Below, piece by piece: positions 8,679 through 19,043 of a stretch of DNA of 64,000 bases. The notes beneath the pieces were generated by a model. That model saw only the letters and a list, made by a program, of their open reading frames with translations, was not told where the DNA came from and searched no databases. This DNA is from Spongiactinospora sp. TRM90649. GTDB lineage: Bacteria > Actinomycetota > Actinomycetes > Streptosporangiales > Streptosporangiaceae. The position numbers and the translations under genes were made by a program. The DNA lies in the NCBI RefSeq assembly GCF_029382225.1, contig NZ_JARLTC010000011.1, positions 62,001 to 126,000 of the forward strand, written 5' to 3'. Positions within the stretch are counted from its first letter, which is position 1. Each line of letters begins with the position of its first letter.

Positions 8679-11018
8679 GTGGAGGGTGTCCACACAGCTG
8701 AAGCCGTCATTGACAACGGCTCATTCGGGTCGCGGACCATCCGGTTCGAGACCGGGCGCCTCGCGCGCCAGGCGGCGGGTTCGTCCGTCGTCTACCTCGA
8801 CGACGAGACCATGGTGCTGTCGGCGACCACCGCCTCCAAGCAGCCCAAGGAGAATCTCGACTTCTTCCCGCTCACCGTCGATGTGGAAGAGCGGATGTAC
8901 GCCGCGGGCCGGATTCCCGGCTCGTTCTTCCGGCGTGAGGGCCGGCCGTCCGAGGACGCCGTCCTCACGTGCCGCCTGATCGACCGGCCGCTGCGCCCGT
9001 CCTTCGTCAAGGGCCTGCGCAACGAGATCCAGGTCGTGGCGACGGTCATGGCGCTGAACCCCGACCACCTGTACGACGTGGTCGCGATCAACGCCGCCTC
9101 GCTGTCCACGCAGCTCGCCGGGCTGCCGTTCTCCGGGCCGATCGGCGGCGTCCGCGTCGCGCTGATCGACGGGCGCTGGGTCGGGTTCCCGACCCACCCC
9201 GAGCTGGAGGGCGCCACGTTCGACATGGTCGTGGCCGGCCGGGTCCTGGAGGACGGCGACGTCGCGATCATGATGGTCGAGGCCGAGTCCACCCGCGACA
9301 CGCTGAAGCTGGTCGCCGACGGCGCGGTCGCGCCGACCGAGGAGACCGTGGCCGAGGGCCTTGAGGCGGCCAAGCCGTTCATCAAGGTGCTGTGCGAGGC
9401 GCAGGCCAAGCTGGCCAAGGTCGCGGCCAAGGCCACCGCCGAGTATCCGATCTTCCTGGACTACCAGGAGGACGCCGCCGACGCGGTGGCGGGCGCCGTT
9501 CGCACCGAGCTGGCCGCCGCGCTGACCATCGCCGGCAAGCAGGAGCGCGAGGCCGAGCTCGACCGTGTCAAGGCGCTGGCCGCCGAGAAGCTCCTGTCCG
9601 ACTTCGAGGGCAGGGAGAAGGAGCTCGGCGCGGCGTTCCGGTCGCTGACCAAGCAGCTCATGCGCGAGCGGGTAATCCGCGAGGGCGTGCGCATCGACGG
9701 CCGTGGCGTCAAGGACATCCGGCAGCTCAGCGCCGAGGTCCACGTGGTGCCCCGGGTGCACGGATCGGCCCTGTTCGAGCGCGGCGAGACCCAGATCCTC
9801 GGGATCACCACGCTCAACATGCTCCGCATGGAGCAGACGATCGACACGCTCAACCCGGAGCGCACCAAGCGCTACATGCACAACTACAACTTCCCGCCTT
9901 ACTCCACCGGTGAGACCGGCCGCGTGGGCTCGCCCAAGCGCCGCGAGATCGGGCACGGCGCGCTCGCCGAGCGGGCGCTGATCCCGGTGCTGCCGACGCG
10001 TGAGGAGTTCCCCTACGCGATCCGGCAGGTGTCGGAGGCACTCGGGTCCAACGGCTCGACCTCCATGGGCTCGGTCTGCGCCTCCACGATGTCGCTGCTC
10101 GACGCGGGCGTGCCGCTCGCCAAGATGGTGGCCGGCATCGCGATGGGCCTGATCCACGAGGGCGGCGACTACGTCACGCTGACCGACATCCTCGGCGCCG
10201 AAGACGCCATGGGCGACATGGACTTCAAGGTCGCCGGCACCGACGAGGTGATCACGGCCCTGCAGCTCGACACCAAGCTCGACGGCATTCCCGCCAACGT
10301 GCTCGGCGCCGCGCTGAAGCAGGCCAAGGCCGCCCGGCTGGCGATCCTGGACGTGATGCAGGAGGCCATCGACTCCCCGGCGGAGATGAACCCGACCGCG
10401 CCGCGGATCATCACGATCAAGGTCCCGGTCGACAAGATCGGCGAGGTCATCGGCCCCAAGGGCAAGATGATCAACCAGATCCAGGACGACACCGGCGCCG
10501 AGATCACCATCGAGGACGACGGCACCATCTACATCGGCGCCACCGACGGCCCGTCGGCGGAGGCGGCGCGCAGCTCCATCAACGCGATCGCCAACCCGCA
10601 CATGCCGGAGGTCGGAGAGCGCTACCTGGGCACGGTCGTCAAGATCGCCGCCTTCGGCGCGTTCATCTCGCTGCTGCCCGGCAAGGACGGCCTGCTGCAC
10701 GTCTCGCAGATCCGCAAGCTGCACGGCGGCAAGCGCATCGAGAACGTCGAAGACGTGATGAGCGTCGGCGAGAAGATCCAGGTGGAGATCGCCGAGATCG
10801 ACGCCAGGGGCAAGCTGTCCCTCGTGCCGGTCGAGGTCATCGAGGCCGAGGTGCCGTCCGGCGGCGAGCAGCCCGACGACGACGCCGAGGACCAGGAGCC
10901 GCGCGGCGAGGGCCGTTCCGGCCGTGGCGACCAGTCGGCGGAGCAGGACGGCCGCTCGGAGCGTCCGCGCAGGCAGCGCGTCCGCACCCGTGGCGGGCGT
11001 GACGACCGCAACACCTGA
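8679..11018 (+). CDS. pnp: Polynucleotide phosphorylase
   Basis: 3'-5' phosphorolytic exoribonuclease; in actinomycetes also called GpsI and the main RNA 3'-tailing enzyme. It has 779 residues: two RNase PH domains (about 10-240 and 335-560) around an alpha-helical linker, a KH domain with [15 protein letters not shown], an S1 domain (about 650-715) and an acidic/basic disordered tail. GTG 8679 has a near-perfect GAGGAGG ribosome site. PNPases self-assemble as trimers and commonly autoregulate through their leader. Confidence 0.98.
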   Translation: MEGVHTAEAVIDNGSFGSRTIRFETGRLARQAAGSSVVYLDDETMVLSATTASKQPKENLDFFPLTVDVEERMYAAGRIPGSFFRREGRPSEDAVLTCRLIDRPLRPSFVKGLRNEIQVVATVMALNPDHLYDVVAINAASLSTQLAGLPFSGPIGGVRVALIDGRWVGFPTHPELEGATFDMVVAGRVLEDGDVAIMMVEAESTRDTLKLVADGAVAPTEETVAEGLEAAKPFIKVLCEAQAKLAKVAAKATAEYPIFLDYQEDAADAVAGAVRTELAAALTIAGKQEREAELDRVKALAAEKLLSDFEGREKELGAAFRSLTKQLMRERVIREGVRIDGRGVKDIRQLSAEVHVVPRVHGSALFERGETQILGITTLNMLRMEQTIDTLNPERTKRYMHNYNFPPYSTGETGRVGSPKRREIGHGALAERALIPVLPTREEFPYAIRQVSEALGSNGSTSMGSVCASTMSLLDAGVPLAKMVAGIAMGLIHEGGDYVTLTDILGAEDAMGDMDFKVAGTDEVITALQLDTKLDGIPANVLGAALKQAKAARLAILDVMQEAIDSPAEMNPTAPRIITIKVPVDKIGEVIGPKGKMINQIQDDTGAEITIEDDGTIYIGATDGPSAEAARSSINAIANPHMPEVGERYLGTVVKIAAFGAFISLLPGKDGLLHVSQIRKLHGGKRIENVEDVMSVGEKIQVEIAEIDARGKLSLVPVEVIEAEVPSGGEQPDDDAEDQEPRGEGRSGRGDQSAEQDGRSERPRRQRVRTRGGRDDRNT

Positions 11019-11156
11019 TCGGCGCCCGGCCCGTGCCGACGGGCCGCCGCGTCGTCGCCGCACAGCGATCCAGACGTCCCCCCGAGGCATCGACAGGGCG
11101 GTCCTGACGGCGGCCGGGTGACCGGCCGCCCCACCGGGCCCGCGAGGAGCCGATCA

Positions 11157-12467
11157 GTGAATACCCTCACTCTGCATCCCGGAAAGGACGGCGCCGGGAC
11201 GGTACGGCGCACCGTCCTGCCCGGTGGTCTGCGCGTGGTGACCGAGACCATGCCGACCGTGCGATCCGTCGCGGTCGGCATGTGGGTCGGCATCGGCTCG
11301 CGAGACGAGGCCCCCGAGCACACGGGGGCCACTCACTTCCTTGAGCACCTGCTGTTCAAGGGCACCCCGAGGCGGAACGCGCTGGAGATCTCCGCCGCCA
11401 TCGAAGGCATCGGCGGCGAGATCAACGCGTTCACCGCCAAGGAGTACACCTGCTACTACGCGCGGGTCCTCGACGAGGACCTGCCCTTGGCCATCGACGT
11501 GCTCGCCGACGTGGTCACCTCCTCCCTCATCACCGAAGAGGACGTCAAGTCCGAGCGCGGGGTGATCCTGGAGGAGATCGCCATGCACGACGACGATCCG
11601 TCCGACGTCGTGCACGAGCAGTTCTCCGCCGAGCTGTACGGCGATACGCCGATCGGCCGTCCCATCCTGGGCACGGTCGAGTCGATCTCCGATCTCTCCC
11701 GCGACCGGATCGCCGAGTACTACCAGCGCTACTACCGGCCGCCGCACACGGTGGTCTCGGTGGCGGGCAACATCTCCCACGACGCCGTGGTGGCGCTGGT
11801 CGCCGAGGCGTACGAGCGGGCGGGGGCGCTCGGCGGCGCCGGCGAGCCGGTGCTGCCCAGGCTGAGCGGCCCCGGCGTGGCGGCGAGGTCGGGGGTCCGG
11901 GTGCTCGACCGGCCGACCGAGCAGGCCAACCTGGTGCTCGGCACGACCGGCATCGCCAGGACCGACGACCGCAGGTTCGCCCTCGGGGTGCTCAACGCGG
12001 CCCTGGGCGGCGGCATGTCCTCGCGGCTGTTCCAGGAGATCAGGGAGAAGCGCGGGCTGGCCTACTCGGCCTACAGCTACACCTCCCAGTACGCCGACAC
12101 CGGGCAGTTCGGGGTCTACGTCGGCTGCCTGCCGTCCAAGATCGACGAAGTGCTGACCATCTGCCGGGACGAGCTCGCCAGGATCGCCGCGGACGGCATC
12201 AGCGAGGAGGAGATCGCCCGGGGCAAGGGCCAGATGCGTGGCGGGCTGGTGCTCGGCCTGGAGGACACCGGGTCGCGGATGTCGCGCATCGGCAAGAGCG
12301 AGCTGGTCTACGATCGGCTGCTGTCGGTGGACGACGTGCTCACCAGGATCGACGCGGTCACCGCCGACGACATCATGGCGGTCGGGCGCGACGTGCTGGA
12401 GCGGCCGATGACCCTCGCCGTGATCGGCCCTTACGGGAAGAAGGACTTCTCCTCGGTGATCGGCTGA
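11157..12467 (+). CDS. M16 family zinc metalloprotease
   Basis: A 436-residue pitrilysin-family peptidase resembling mitochondrial processing peptidase beta. The zinc-binding inverted motif HFLEH is at residues 60-64, and the downstream ESERGVILEEIAMHDD-like helix supplies the third ligand. GTG 11157 is chosen because GAGGAG lies 7 nt upstream; an in-frame GTG at 11118 lacks a site. The position between pnp and dapB is typical for actinobacteria. Substrates are unknown. Confidence 0.93.
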   Translation: MNTLTLHPGKDGAGTVRRTVLPGGLRVVTETMPTVRSVAVGMWVGIGSRDEAPEHTGATHFLEHLLFKGTPRRNALEISAAIEGIGGEINAFTAKEYTCYYARVLDEDLPLAIDVLADVVTSSLITEEDVKSERGVILEEIAMHDDDPSDVVHEQFSAELYGDTPIGRPILGTVESISDLSRDRIAEYYQRYYRPPHTVVSVAGNISHDAVVALVAEAYERAGALGGAGEPVLPRLSGPGVAARSGVRVLDRPTEQANLVLGTTGIARTDDRRFALGVLNAALGGGMSSRLFQEIREKRGLAYSAYSYTSQYADTGQFGVYVGCLPSKIDEVLTICRDELARIAADGISEEEIARGKGQMRGGLVLGLEDTGSRMSRIGKSELVYDRLLSVDDVLTRIDAVTADDIMAVGRDVLERPMTLAVIGPYGKKDFSSVIG

Positions 12468-13232
<765 letters not shown>

Positions 13233-13246
13233 TCAGCGCTTACCCG

Positions 13247-14251
13247 TCAGGCGCGGGCCAGGTGGCCGTCCAGCTCGGCCAGGTAGCGGTTCTTGACGTG
13301 CCGGGGCAGCCAGGCGATCTCGAAGGCGTTGCGTTCCAGCCTGACCACCTCCTCCCTGGTCAGCTCCAGCTCCTCCGCGACCAGCGCGAGGTTCTCCGAG
13401 ACGTAGCCGAGGAAGTAGGCCGGGTCGTCGGAGTTGATCGTGACCCGCAGCCCGAGGTCGAGCATGCGCCTGATCTGTTCGGTCTTCGTCGAGCCGGTCA
13501 CGTAGCGGTTGGAGATCGGGCACACGGTGAGGCCGATGCCGCGATCTCTGATCGCCTCGACCAGGGTGAGGTCCTCAAGCGCGTTGACGCCGTGGTCGAT
13601 CCGGTCGACGCCGATGTCCTCGATCGCCTGGCGGATGTGCTCGGTCGCGTTGTCCTGGTCGACGTCGCAGTGCATGGTCAGCAGGTAGCCCTCCCGCCTG
13701 GCCCGCTCGTAGACGGCCGCGAACTTGGCCGGCGGGTTGCCCTTCTCGTCGGAGTCGAGCCCCACCCCGGCGATCCACTCCCGGTACGGCAGGCTGCTGA
13801 GCAGCGTGGCCATGGCGTACTCCGCCTGGAAGTCGCGCAGGAAGCACATGATGAGCTGCGCCCTGACCCCCAGCGTGGTCTCGGCGTCGAGCAGCGCCCG
13901 GCGCAGCCCGCGGATCACCACGTCGAACGGCACGCCCCGCGAGGTGTGCGCTTGCGGGTCGAAGAAGATCTCCGCGTAGCGGACGTTCTGCTCGGCCGCC
14001 CTGCGCAGGTAGCCCATGGCCAGGTCGTAGAAGTCGGGCTCGGTGCGCAGCACGTTCATTGCCTCGTAGTAGACCCGCAGGAACGAGGGCAGATCGTCGA
14101 AGGCGTAGGCGGCGCGCATCTGTGCCACGTCGGCGTAGGGCAGCGTGACGCCGTTGCGCGCGGCCAGCTCGAACCTCAGCTCGGGCTCAAGCGTGCCCTC
14201 GATGTGCAGGTGCAGTTCGCACTTCGGAAGTCCGGCGATGAAGTCGTTCAC
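13247..14251 (-). CDS. Adenosine/adenine deaminase-like amidohydrolase with altered active-site motif
   Basis: A 334-residue member of the adenosine deaminase superfamily, closest in style to bacterial adenine-deaminase-type proteins (PKCELHLHIEGTLEPEL, LTVCPISN, NSDDPAYF). Metal ligands H14 and H16, H194, catalytic H220 and D275/D276 are present. The usual HxGE motif, which supplies the catalytic glutamate, is replaced by H194-C-D-V, so the normal proton-donor Glu is absent at that place. The substrate therefore should not be assumed to be adenosine. It follows menA by 19 nt in one minus-strand operon; related enzymes deaminate aminodeoxyfutalosine in another menaquinone route, but that link here is speculative. 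Confidence 0.75.
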   Translation of the reverse strand: MNDFIAGLPKCELHLHIEGTLEPELRFELAARNGVTLPYADVAQMRAAYAFDDLPSFLRVYYEAMNVLRTEPDFYDLAMGYLRRAAEQNVRYAEIFFDPQAHTSRGVPFDVVIRGLRRALLDAETTLGVRAQLIMCFLRDFQAEYAMATLLSSLPYREWIAGVGLDSDEKGNPPAKFAAVYERARREGYLLTMHCDVDQDNATEHIRQAIEDIGVDRIDHGVNALEDLTLVEAIRDRGIGLTVCPISNRYVTGSTKTEQIRRMLDLGLRVTINSDDPAYFLGYVSENLALVAEELELTREEVVRLERNAFEIAWLPRHVKNRYLAELDGHLARA

Positions 14252-14270
14252 GCCTTCAAGGGTCGCACGT

Positions 14271-15155
14271 TCAGACGGCGAGGCCTACGGCGAGTGCCAG
14301 GCCGAACACGAGTTGCAGCCGTCCGGTGTCGCGCAGGCAGTCGATCAGCGCCGGGCCGGTGGCCCCGTGGCGCACGGTGCGCACCGGGCGCAGCGCCAGC
14401 GGCAGGGTGAGCAGCGTCAGCGCGGCGAGCGGGCGGACCGGCACCAGCGCGACGGCGACGGCGAACGGCAGCAGCATCGTGGCGGTGTAGAGCGCCCGGG
14501 TGCGTGCGTCGCCGAGCACGACCGCCAGGGTGCGCTTGCCCGCGGTGCGGTCCGAGCCGAGGTCGCGCAGGTTGTTGACCACCAGCAGCGCGCAGGCCAG
14601 CAGCCCCACGGGCACCGAGGCGGCCACGGCGAGCCAGGGCAGCCCCTCCACCTGGACGTAGGTGGTGCCCACCACGGCGACCAGGCCGAAGAAGACGAAG
14701 ACCGACACCTCGCCGAGCGCGCGGTAGCCGTACGGGCGTGCGCCGCCGGTGTAGAACCACGCGGCGGCGATGGACGCCGCGCCGACCGCCACCAGCCACC
14801 ACGCCCCGGTGGCCACCACCAGGACCAGCCCGGCGACGGCGGCGGCGGCGAAGCAGCCGAACGCGGCGGCGAGCACCGCGCGCGGCGCGGCCACCCCAGA
14901 GCCGACCAGCCGCATCGGCCCGACGCGCGCGTCGTCGGTGCCGCGCACGCCGTCGCTGTAGTCGTTGGCGTAGTTGACGCCGATCTGCAGCAGCAGCGCC
15001 ACCGCCAGGGCGAGCAGCGCCCGCCACCAGACGGCGCCGCCCTCGGAGACCGCCACACCCGTGCCGACCACGACGGGGACCACGGCGGCCGGGAGGGTGC
15101 GCGGACGTGCGCCCGCCACCCACTGACGCGGGGTGGCGGAGGTCGTCTCGCTCAT
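14271..15155 (-). CDS. menA: 1,4-dihydroxy-2-naphthoate polyprenyltransferase
   Basis: UbiA-family membrane enzyme that attaches the polyprenyl chain to dihydroxynaphthoate in menaquinone synthesis. It has 294 residues and eight or nine hydrophobic segments. The first Asp-rich motif is NYANDYSDG and the N-terminus WVAGARPRTLPAAVVPV is typical of MenA rather than of UbiA or haem-O synthase. ATG 15155 is used. It is likely the promoter-proximal gene of a two-gene unit with the deaminase-like gene. Confidence 0.9.
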   Translation of the reverse strand: MSETTSATPRQWVAGARPRTLPAAVVPVVVGTGVAVSEGGAVWWRALLALAVALLLQIGVNYANDYSDGVRGTDDARVGPMRLVGSGVAAPRAVLAAAFGCFAAAAVAGLVLVVATGAWWLVAVGAASIAAAWFYTGGARPYGYRALGEVSVFVFFGLVAVVGTTYVQVEGLPWLAVAASVPVGLLACALLVVNNLRDLGSDRTAGKRTLAVVLGDARTRALYTATMLLPFAVAVALVPVRPLAALTLLTLPLALRPVRTVRHGATGPALIDCLRDTGRLQLVFGLALAVGLAV

Positions 15156-15209
15156 CGGATCACCGTCTTCCGCCGGACGCGTTGGGGGAATGGGGGTGTG
15201 GCGCGAGCC

Positions 15210-15821
15210 TCACGGGCGGATGTCCGTGGCCATGCGGACCATCCGGACCGGGCGGCCCATGTCGAGGACGCGTTCCGCGCCGTCCTCGCCCCAGCCGGAG
15301 GACTCCAGGAAGGCCAGCATGGCGTGGTTGTCGGCGAAGACCCACGCGATCAGCATGGTGAAGTCGTCCTCGCGGAGGTGGTCGACCGTCGCGTGCAGCA
15401 ACCGGCTGCCATGGCCGCGTCTGATGTGGTCGGGATCGACCAGCAGCGACAACAGCTCGGCGGTGACCGTGGGGTCGGTGTCGGGATCCTCCGCCGGGGC
15501 GGACGAGGCCAGGCCGACCACCTTCTCCGGCGGCGGCATCGCCTCGGCGGCGGCGATGCCGCCCGGCCCGAGCGCGGGGAACGCGTCGGTGTCGAGGACT
15601 CGCTGGATCGCCACCAGCAGCCGATGATGTCGCGTCGGCGGGGAGTCAACGGCCTCCTCCCACTGGCTGCGCCACAGTTCCTCGGCCGCGGGCCCGGTCA
15701 TCTGCTCCAGCGGCCCCTCCGGGAGGAACTCGCGGTAGCCGAAGCGCCACGCTCTGATCTGCGTGCGGGTCACCGCCGCCACGTCTTCGTGGCGTGCCGC
15801 CCGCACGCCTACGTCTGCCAT
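15210..15821 (-). CDS. GNAT family N-acetyltransferase
   Basis: A 203-residue GNAT protein with an acetyl-CoA pyrophosphate-binding segment IRRGHGSRLL and the C-terminal NHAMLAFLESSGW motif. ATG 15821 is chosen because GAAGGAG lies upstream; an in-frame TTG at 15842 is possible. There is a 54-nt gap to menA. The substrate cannot be predicted. Confidence 0.85.
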   Translation of the reverse strand: MADVGVRAARHEDVAAVTRTQIRAWRFGYREFLPEGPLEQMTGPAAEELWRSQWEEAVDSPPTRHHRLLVAIQRVLDTDAFPALGPGGIAAAEAMPPPEKVVGLASSAPAEDPDTDPTVTAELLSLLVDPDHIRRGHGSRLLHATVDHLREDDFTMLIAWVFADNHAMLAFLESSGWGEDGAERVLDMGRPVRMVRMATDIRP

Positions 15822-15932
15822 CTCGGCCCCGCTCCTTCGCAATGCCGTCGTGCCTGAACCTGGTGCCGGGGACCCCTGTCCGGCGTGCGGGATCCGCGGT
15901 GCAGGCCCCCCAACCGTATCGGGGAATCGAGG

Positions 15933-16481
15933 TCAAGAAGGACGTGTACGGCGGTTGACTCCCTGTCTCGCGCGGTAAGCGCGAGTTTTTGTGCGATTGC
16001 CGCAGACTTTCATAGAGCACCAGGAGCGTGAACGGTTCTTGGACGCGTCGATGAACGCCCAGCGACAGGAGTCTTCCGCGCACACCTTCAGGCGTGCCCA
16101 CACGCCGTCGGCCCGAGCCTCCGCCACGGCCGCCGCGACGGCCGCGAGCCCGCCCCGGATTCCCGCTCCGAGCGGCACGAGGACCGGCCCGATACCGGTG
16201 ATGCCGATCCGCAGCGGGAGCCCCGACAGGACGCTCTCAAGGCCGTCGGGGGGCATCTCGACGGCCCGCCCGCCCGGCGGCTGCCGCAGCGCCGCGCGCA
16301 ACCCCTCCCGCAGGTGCACGGCCAGCGCCAGGTCGTCCTCGGTGGCCCGGTCGGCCGGCCCGCTCAGGGCGTGCTCGCGCAGCCACACGGTCAGCTCGGC
16401 GGGCGACGCGAACTCGTCGAGGTCGCCCTCGACGTCGTAGGTGTTCACGAAGTCGCGCACGAGCTCGGCGGCGCTCGCCAT
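15933..16481 (-). CDS. CGNR zinc-finger / ABATE-domain regulator
   Basis: A 182-residue protein with an N-terminal ABATE-like domain and a C-terminal CGNR zinc finger: C..DSC, then WCSMKVCGNRTKTRAYRAR. The family is thought to be transcriptional regulators with a DNA-binding CGNR finger. The last residues are basic. ATG 16481 is preferred over the in-frame GTG 16493, which sits inside the GGAGG site itself. Targets are unknown. Confidence 0.85.
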   Translation of the reverse strand: MASAAELVRDFVNTYDVEGDLDEFASPAELTVWLREHALSGPADRATEDDLALAVHLREGLRAALRQPPGGRAVEMPPDGLESVLSGLPLRIGITGIGPVLVPLGAGIRGGLAAVAAAVAEARADGVWARLKVCAEDSCRWAFIDASKNRSRSWCSMKVCGNRTKTRAYRARQGVNRRTRPS

Positions 16482-16655
16482 CGTCCTGGTCACCTCCGCA
16501 GGACACCCTACGCCAGCGGGGTGTCAGGGGCCCGGAGGAGCGCACGTCCCCCACCCTGGAGGCGCGGCGGCCACCCCCGGCGGCGTCGCCGTCGGGTGGA
16601 GCGGGGCTTCGGTGGCGTTGTGGCCGGGTGGCCGGGTGCTCGGGTGCTCGGGTGG

Positions 16656-18074
16656 TCAGCCGAGCCGGGCGCGTAGCGCCATGCTCAGGCGGCGGACCCC
16701 CTCGTCCAGTTCCGCGGTGTTGGCGGCGGATATGTGCGTGACCCGGATGCGCGGGCCGGGCGGCTCGGCCGGGTAGAAGATCCGGCCCGCGTTGATCAGG
16801 ACGCCCGCCCGCCGCGCCTCGTCCGCCAGGGCCGCGTCGTCGGTCTCGGGCGGCAGCCGCAGCCACAGGTGCAGCCCGCCCTGCGGCATCAGGTGGATCT
16901 CCAGCTCGGGCGCCCGCGCGGCGAGCGCCGCCGCCAGGGCGTCGCGCCGGGCCGTGATCTGGGCGGACAGCGCGGTCAGATGCCTGCCCCAGGACGGCGA
17001 GCCGACCAGCTCCATCACCGTCTCCTGTAGCGGCAGGGCCACGAAGAACGACTCGACCACCTGGGCGGCGCGCAGCCGGTGCGCCGCCGGGCCGCGCGCG
17101 GTCACGCCCGCGACCCGGACGCTCGGTGCGACCACCTTGCTGAGCGAGTTGATGTGCACGACCGTGCCGTGCGCGTCCATGGTCACCATCGACGGCGGAA
17201 CCGGGGCGAGGGTCAGATATCTGGCGTAGTCATCCTCGATCACGAATGCTCCGGCGGCCCTGGCCACCGCGAGCACCTGCTCACGCCGGTCGCGGGGCAG
17301 GGTCGCGCCGGTCGGGTTGTGCAGGGTGGGCTGGCAGTAGAAGACCCGGGCGCCGGTCACCGCGAACGCCTCGGCGAGCAGGTCGGGGCGCACGCCGTAC
17401 CGATCGGTCGGTACAGCGTGCACCCGCAGCCCGAGCGTTCGCGCGGCGGCCAGCGCGCCCGGGTACGTCGGGGTCTCGACGAGAACCGGCGCCCCGGGGA
17501 CGGCGAGGGCGCGGAAGGCGTGGGTGAGCGCGGCCTGGCCGCCGCTGGCGATGATCACGTCGGCCGGGGTGATGTCGCCCCCGGCCTCGGCGGCGAACCA
17601 GCGCCGCAGCTCTGCGATGCCGTTCAGCGGGGGCAGGTCCCAGGCGGACGGTCCCCGTACGGCCCGTGTGGCGGCCGTCGCCAGCGCCTTGGCCGGGCGC
17701 AGGGACGCGTTGAGGTAGCCGCCGGTGAGCGCGACGGCGTCGTCTGGGGTGCCGGGGGAGGGCTGCACCAGCAGCGCGGTCACGTCGGAGGCGTCCACGA
17801 CCCGGTCGTCGAGCGCGACGGTCTGCCAGGACAGGTCGGCGCTGTCGGCCCTGGGCCCGGCCGGGCGGGGCGCCACGAAGGTGCCGCTCCCTGGACGGGT
17901 GACCACCCTGCCCTCGGCGGCCAGCACACCGAGCGCACGGGAGACCGTCACGGGGCTCACGCCGTGGACGCGCACCAGCTCACGGCTCGGCGGCAGCCGG
18001 TCACCGGGGCGCAGGCCGTCGACAGTGCGGCGCAGCACCGCCGCCAGGGAAGCAGTACTGCTATCGTGTTTCAT
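16656..18074 (-). CDS. MocR-type regulator (GntR domain fused to PLP aminotransferase fold)
   Basis: A 472-residue MocR-family protein. Residues 1-75 form a GntR winged helix (LPPSRELVRVHGVSPVTVSRALGVLAAEGRVV). The rest is a fold-type I aminotransferase domain with the PLP-lysine region INSLSKVVAPSVRVAG. Such proteins sense PLP, amino acids or amines and usually control a neighbouring divergent gene, here the EamA exporter. ATG 18074 overlaps the start codon of that gene, so the transcript is likely leaderless, or the promoter lies within the opposing gene. GGGTG-rich tandem units lie just beyond its stop. Confidence 0.92.
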   Translation of the reverse strand: MKHDSSTASLAAVLRRTVDGLRPGDRLPPSRELVRVHGVSPVTVSRALGVLAAEGRVVTRPGSGTFVAPRPAGPRADSADLSWQTVALDDRVVDASDVTALLVQPSPGTPDDAVALTGGYLNASLRPAKALATAATRAVRGPSAWDLPPLNGIAELRRWFAAEAGGDITPADVIIASGGQAALTHAFRALAVPGAPVLVETPTYPGALAAARTLGLRVHAVPTDRYGVRPDLLAEAFAVTGARVFYCQPTLHNPTGATLPRDRREQVLAVARAAGAFVIEDDYARYLTLAPVPPSMVTMDAHGTVVHINSLSKVVAPSVRVAGVTARGPAAHRLRAAQVVESFFVALPLQETVMELVGSPSWGRHLTALSAQITARRDALAAALAARAPELEIHLMPQGGLHLWLRLPPETDDAALADEARRAGVLINAGRIFYPAEPPGPRIRVTHISAANTAELDEGVRRLSMALRARLG

Positions 18075-18112
18075 GAGAGTTAAGAGTAGCGCTACTATCG
18101 AACGTCCGATAG
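18061..18112. promoter_or_regulatory. Palindromic operator candidate across the MocR/EamA starts
   Basis: The junction holds AGTAGCGCTACT (18085-18096, a perfect 12-bp palindrome) and CTATCG-N6-CGATAG (18095-18112), with another CTATCG at 18061-18066. The direct plus inverted half-sites resemble MocR-type operators. They lie inside the first codons of the transporter gene as annotated. Confidence 0.55.
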
Positions 18113-18987
18113 CGGTCACCGGCACGGCCTGGCGGGGCACGGCGCTCGCCGGTCTCGGCGTGCTCGGTTTCTCCGTCACCCTGCCCGCCACCGAGTTCGC
18201 CCTGCGGGGCTTCGACCCCTCCCTGGTCGGTGTGGGCCGCGCCGCCGTGGCCGGTGCGATCGCGCTGCTCTGCCTGCTGGCCGCAGGCGGCCCGGTGCTG
18301 CCGCCGCGCCGTCACCTGCACCTCTACACCGTGATCGCGCTCGGGATCGTGTTCGGCTTCCCGGTGCTCACCGGCCTGGCGCTGGCACTCGGCGCGAACA
18401 GCGCGCACGGCGCCGTGGTGGTCGGCCTGCTGCCCGCCGCGACGGCGGTGCTGGCCGTGCTGCGGGCAGGGGAGCGGCAGGGGCCGCTGTTCTGGACGGC
18501 CTGCGCCGCCGGAGCCGCGTCGATCACGGCCTTCACCCTCTACCGGGGAGGCGGCCACTTCACCGGGGCCGACCTGCTGCTGTTCGCCGCCATGCTGGCC
18601 GCGGCGGCCGGATACACCGAGGGCGGCAGGCTCTCCAAGGAGACACCGGGCTGGCGGGTCGTCTCCTACGCGCTGGTGGTCTCGCTGCCCGTGACGGTGC
18701 CGGTCACCGTCGTCCTGTCCCTGACCACCGAGATCACCCCGAGCGCCCCGGCGGTCGCCGGGTTCGCCTATGTGTCGGTGGTGTCGATGTTCCTGGCCTT
18801 CATCCCCTGGTACGCCGGGCTCGGGCTGGGCGGGATCGCCCGCGCGGGGCAGATCCAGCTCGGCCAGCCGATCCTGACACTGGCGTGGTCGTGGCTGCTG
18901 CTGGCCCTGCCGATCGGATGGGAGACGGTGGCGGGGGCGCTGGCCGTCCTGGTGTGCGTCGCGGTGACCCAGCGCAGTCGTGCTTGA
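18073..18987 (+). CDS. EamA/DMT family transporter
   Basis: A 304-residue drug/metabolite transporter with about ten hydrophobic segments arranged as two EamA repeats; the second repeat ends in the typical AGQIQLGQPILTLAWSWLLL. ATG 18073 gives MRVKSSATIERP and overlaps the divergent mocR ATG by two bases. No downstream in-frame ATG or GTG precedes the first membrane helix, so the start is accepted but odd. It is likely controlled by the adjacent MocR protein and probably exports an amino acid or amine. Confidence 0.88.
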   Translation: MRVKSSATIERPIAVTGTAWRGTALAGLGVLGFSVTLPATEFALRGFDPSLVGVGRAAVAGAIALLCLLAAGGPVLPPRRHLHLYTVIALGIVFGFPVLTGLALALGANSAHGAVVVGLLPAATAVLAVLRAGERQGPLFWTACAAGAASITAFTLYRGGGHFTGADLLLFAAMLAAAAGYTEGGRLSKETPGWRVVSYALVVSLPVTVPVTVVLSLTTEITPSAPAVAGFAYVSVVSMFLAFIPWYAGLGLGGIARAGQIQLGQPILTLAWSWLLLALPIGWETVAGALAVLVCVAVTQRSRA

Positions 18988-19043
18988 AAGATGTGACATT
19001 GAGGCAGAGGATTGGGGGCAGGTGTGTAATAGGAGGGGTGAAA

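Noticed and set aside
16618..16655. Tandem GGGTGCTC/GGGTGGCC units after the MocR gene
   Set aside because: Short low-complexity G/C tract, no sign of function.
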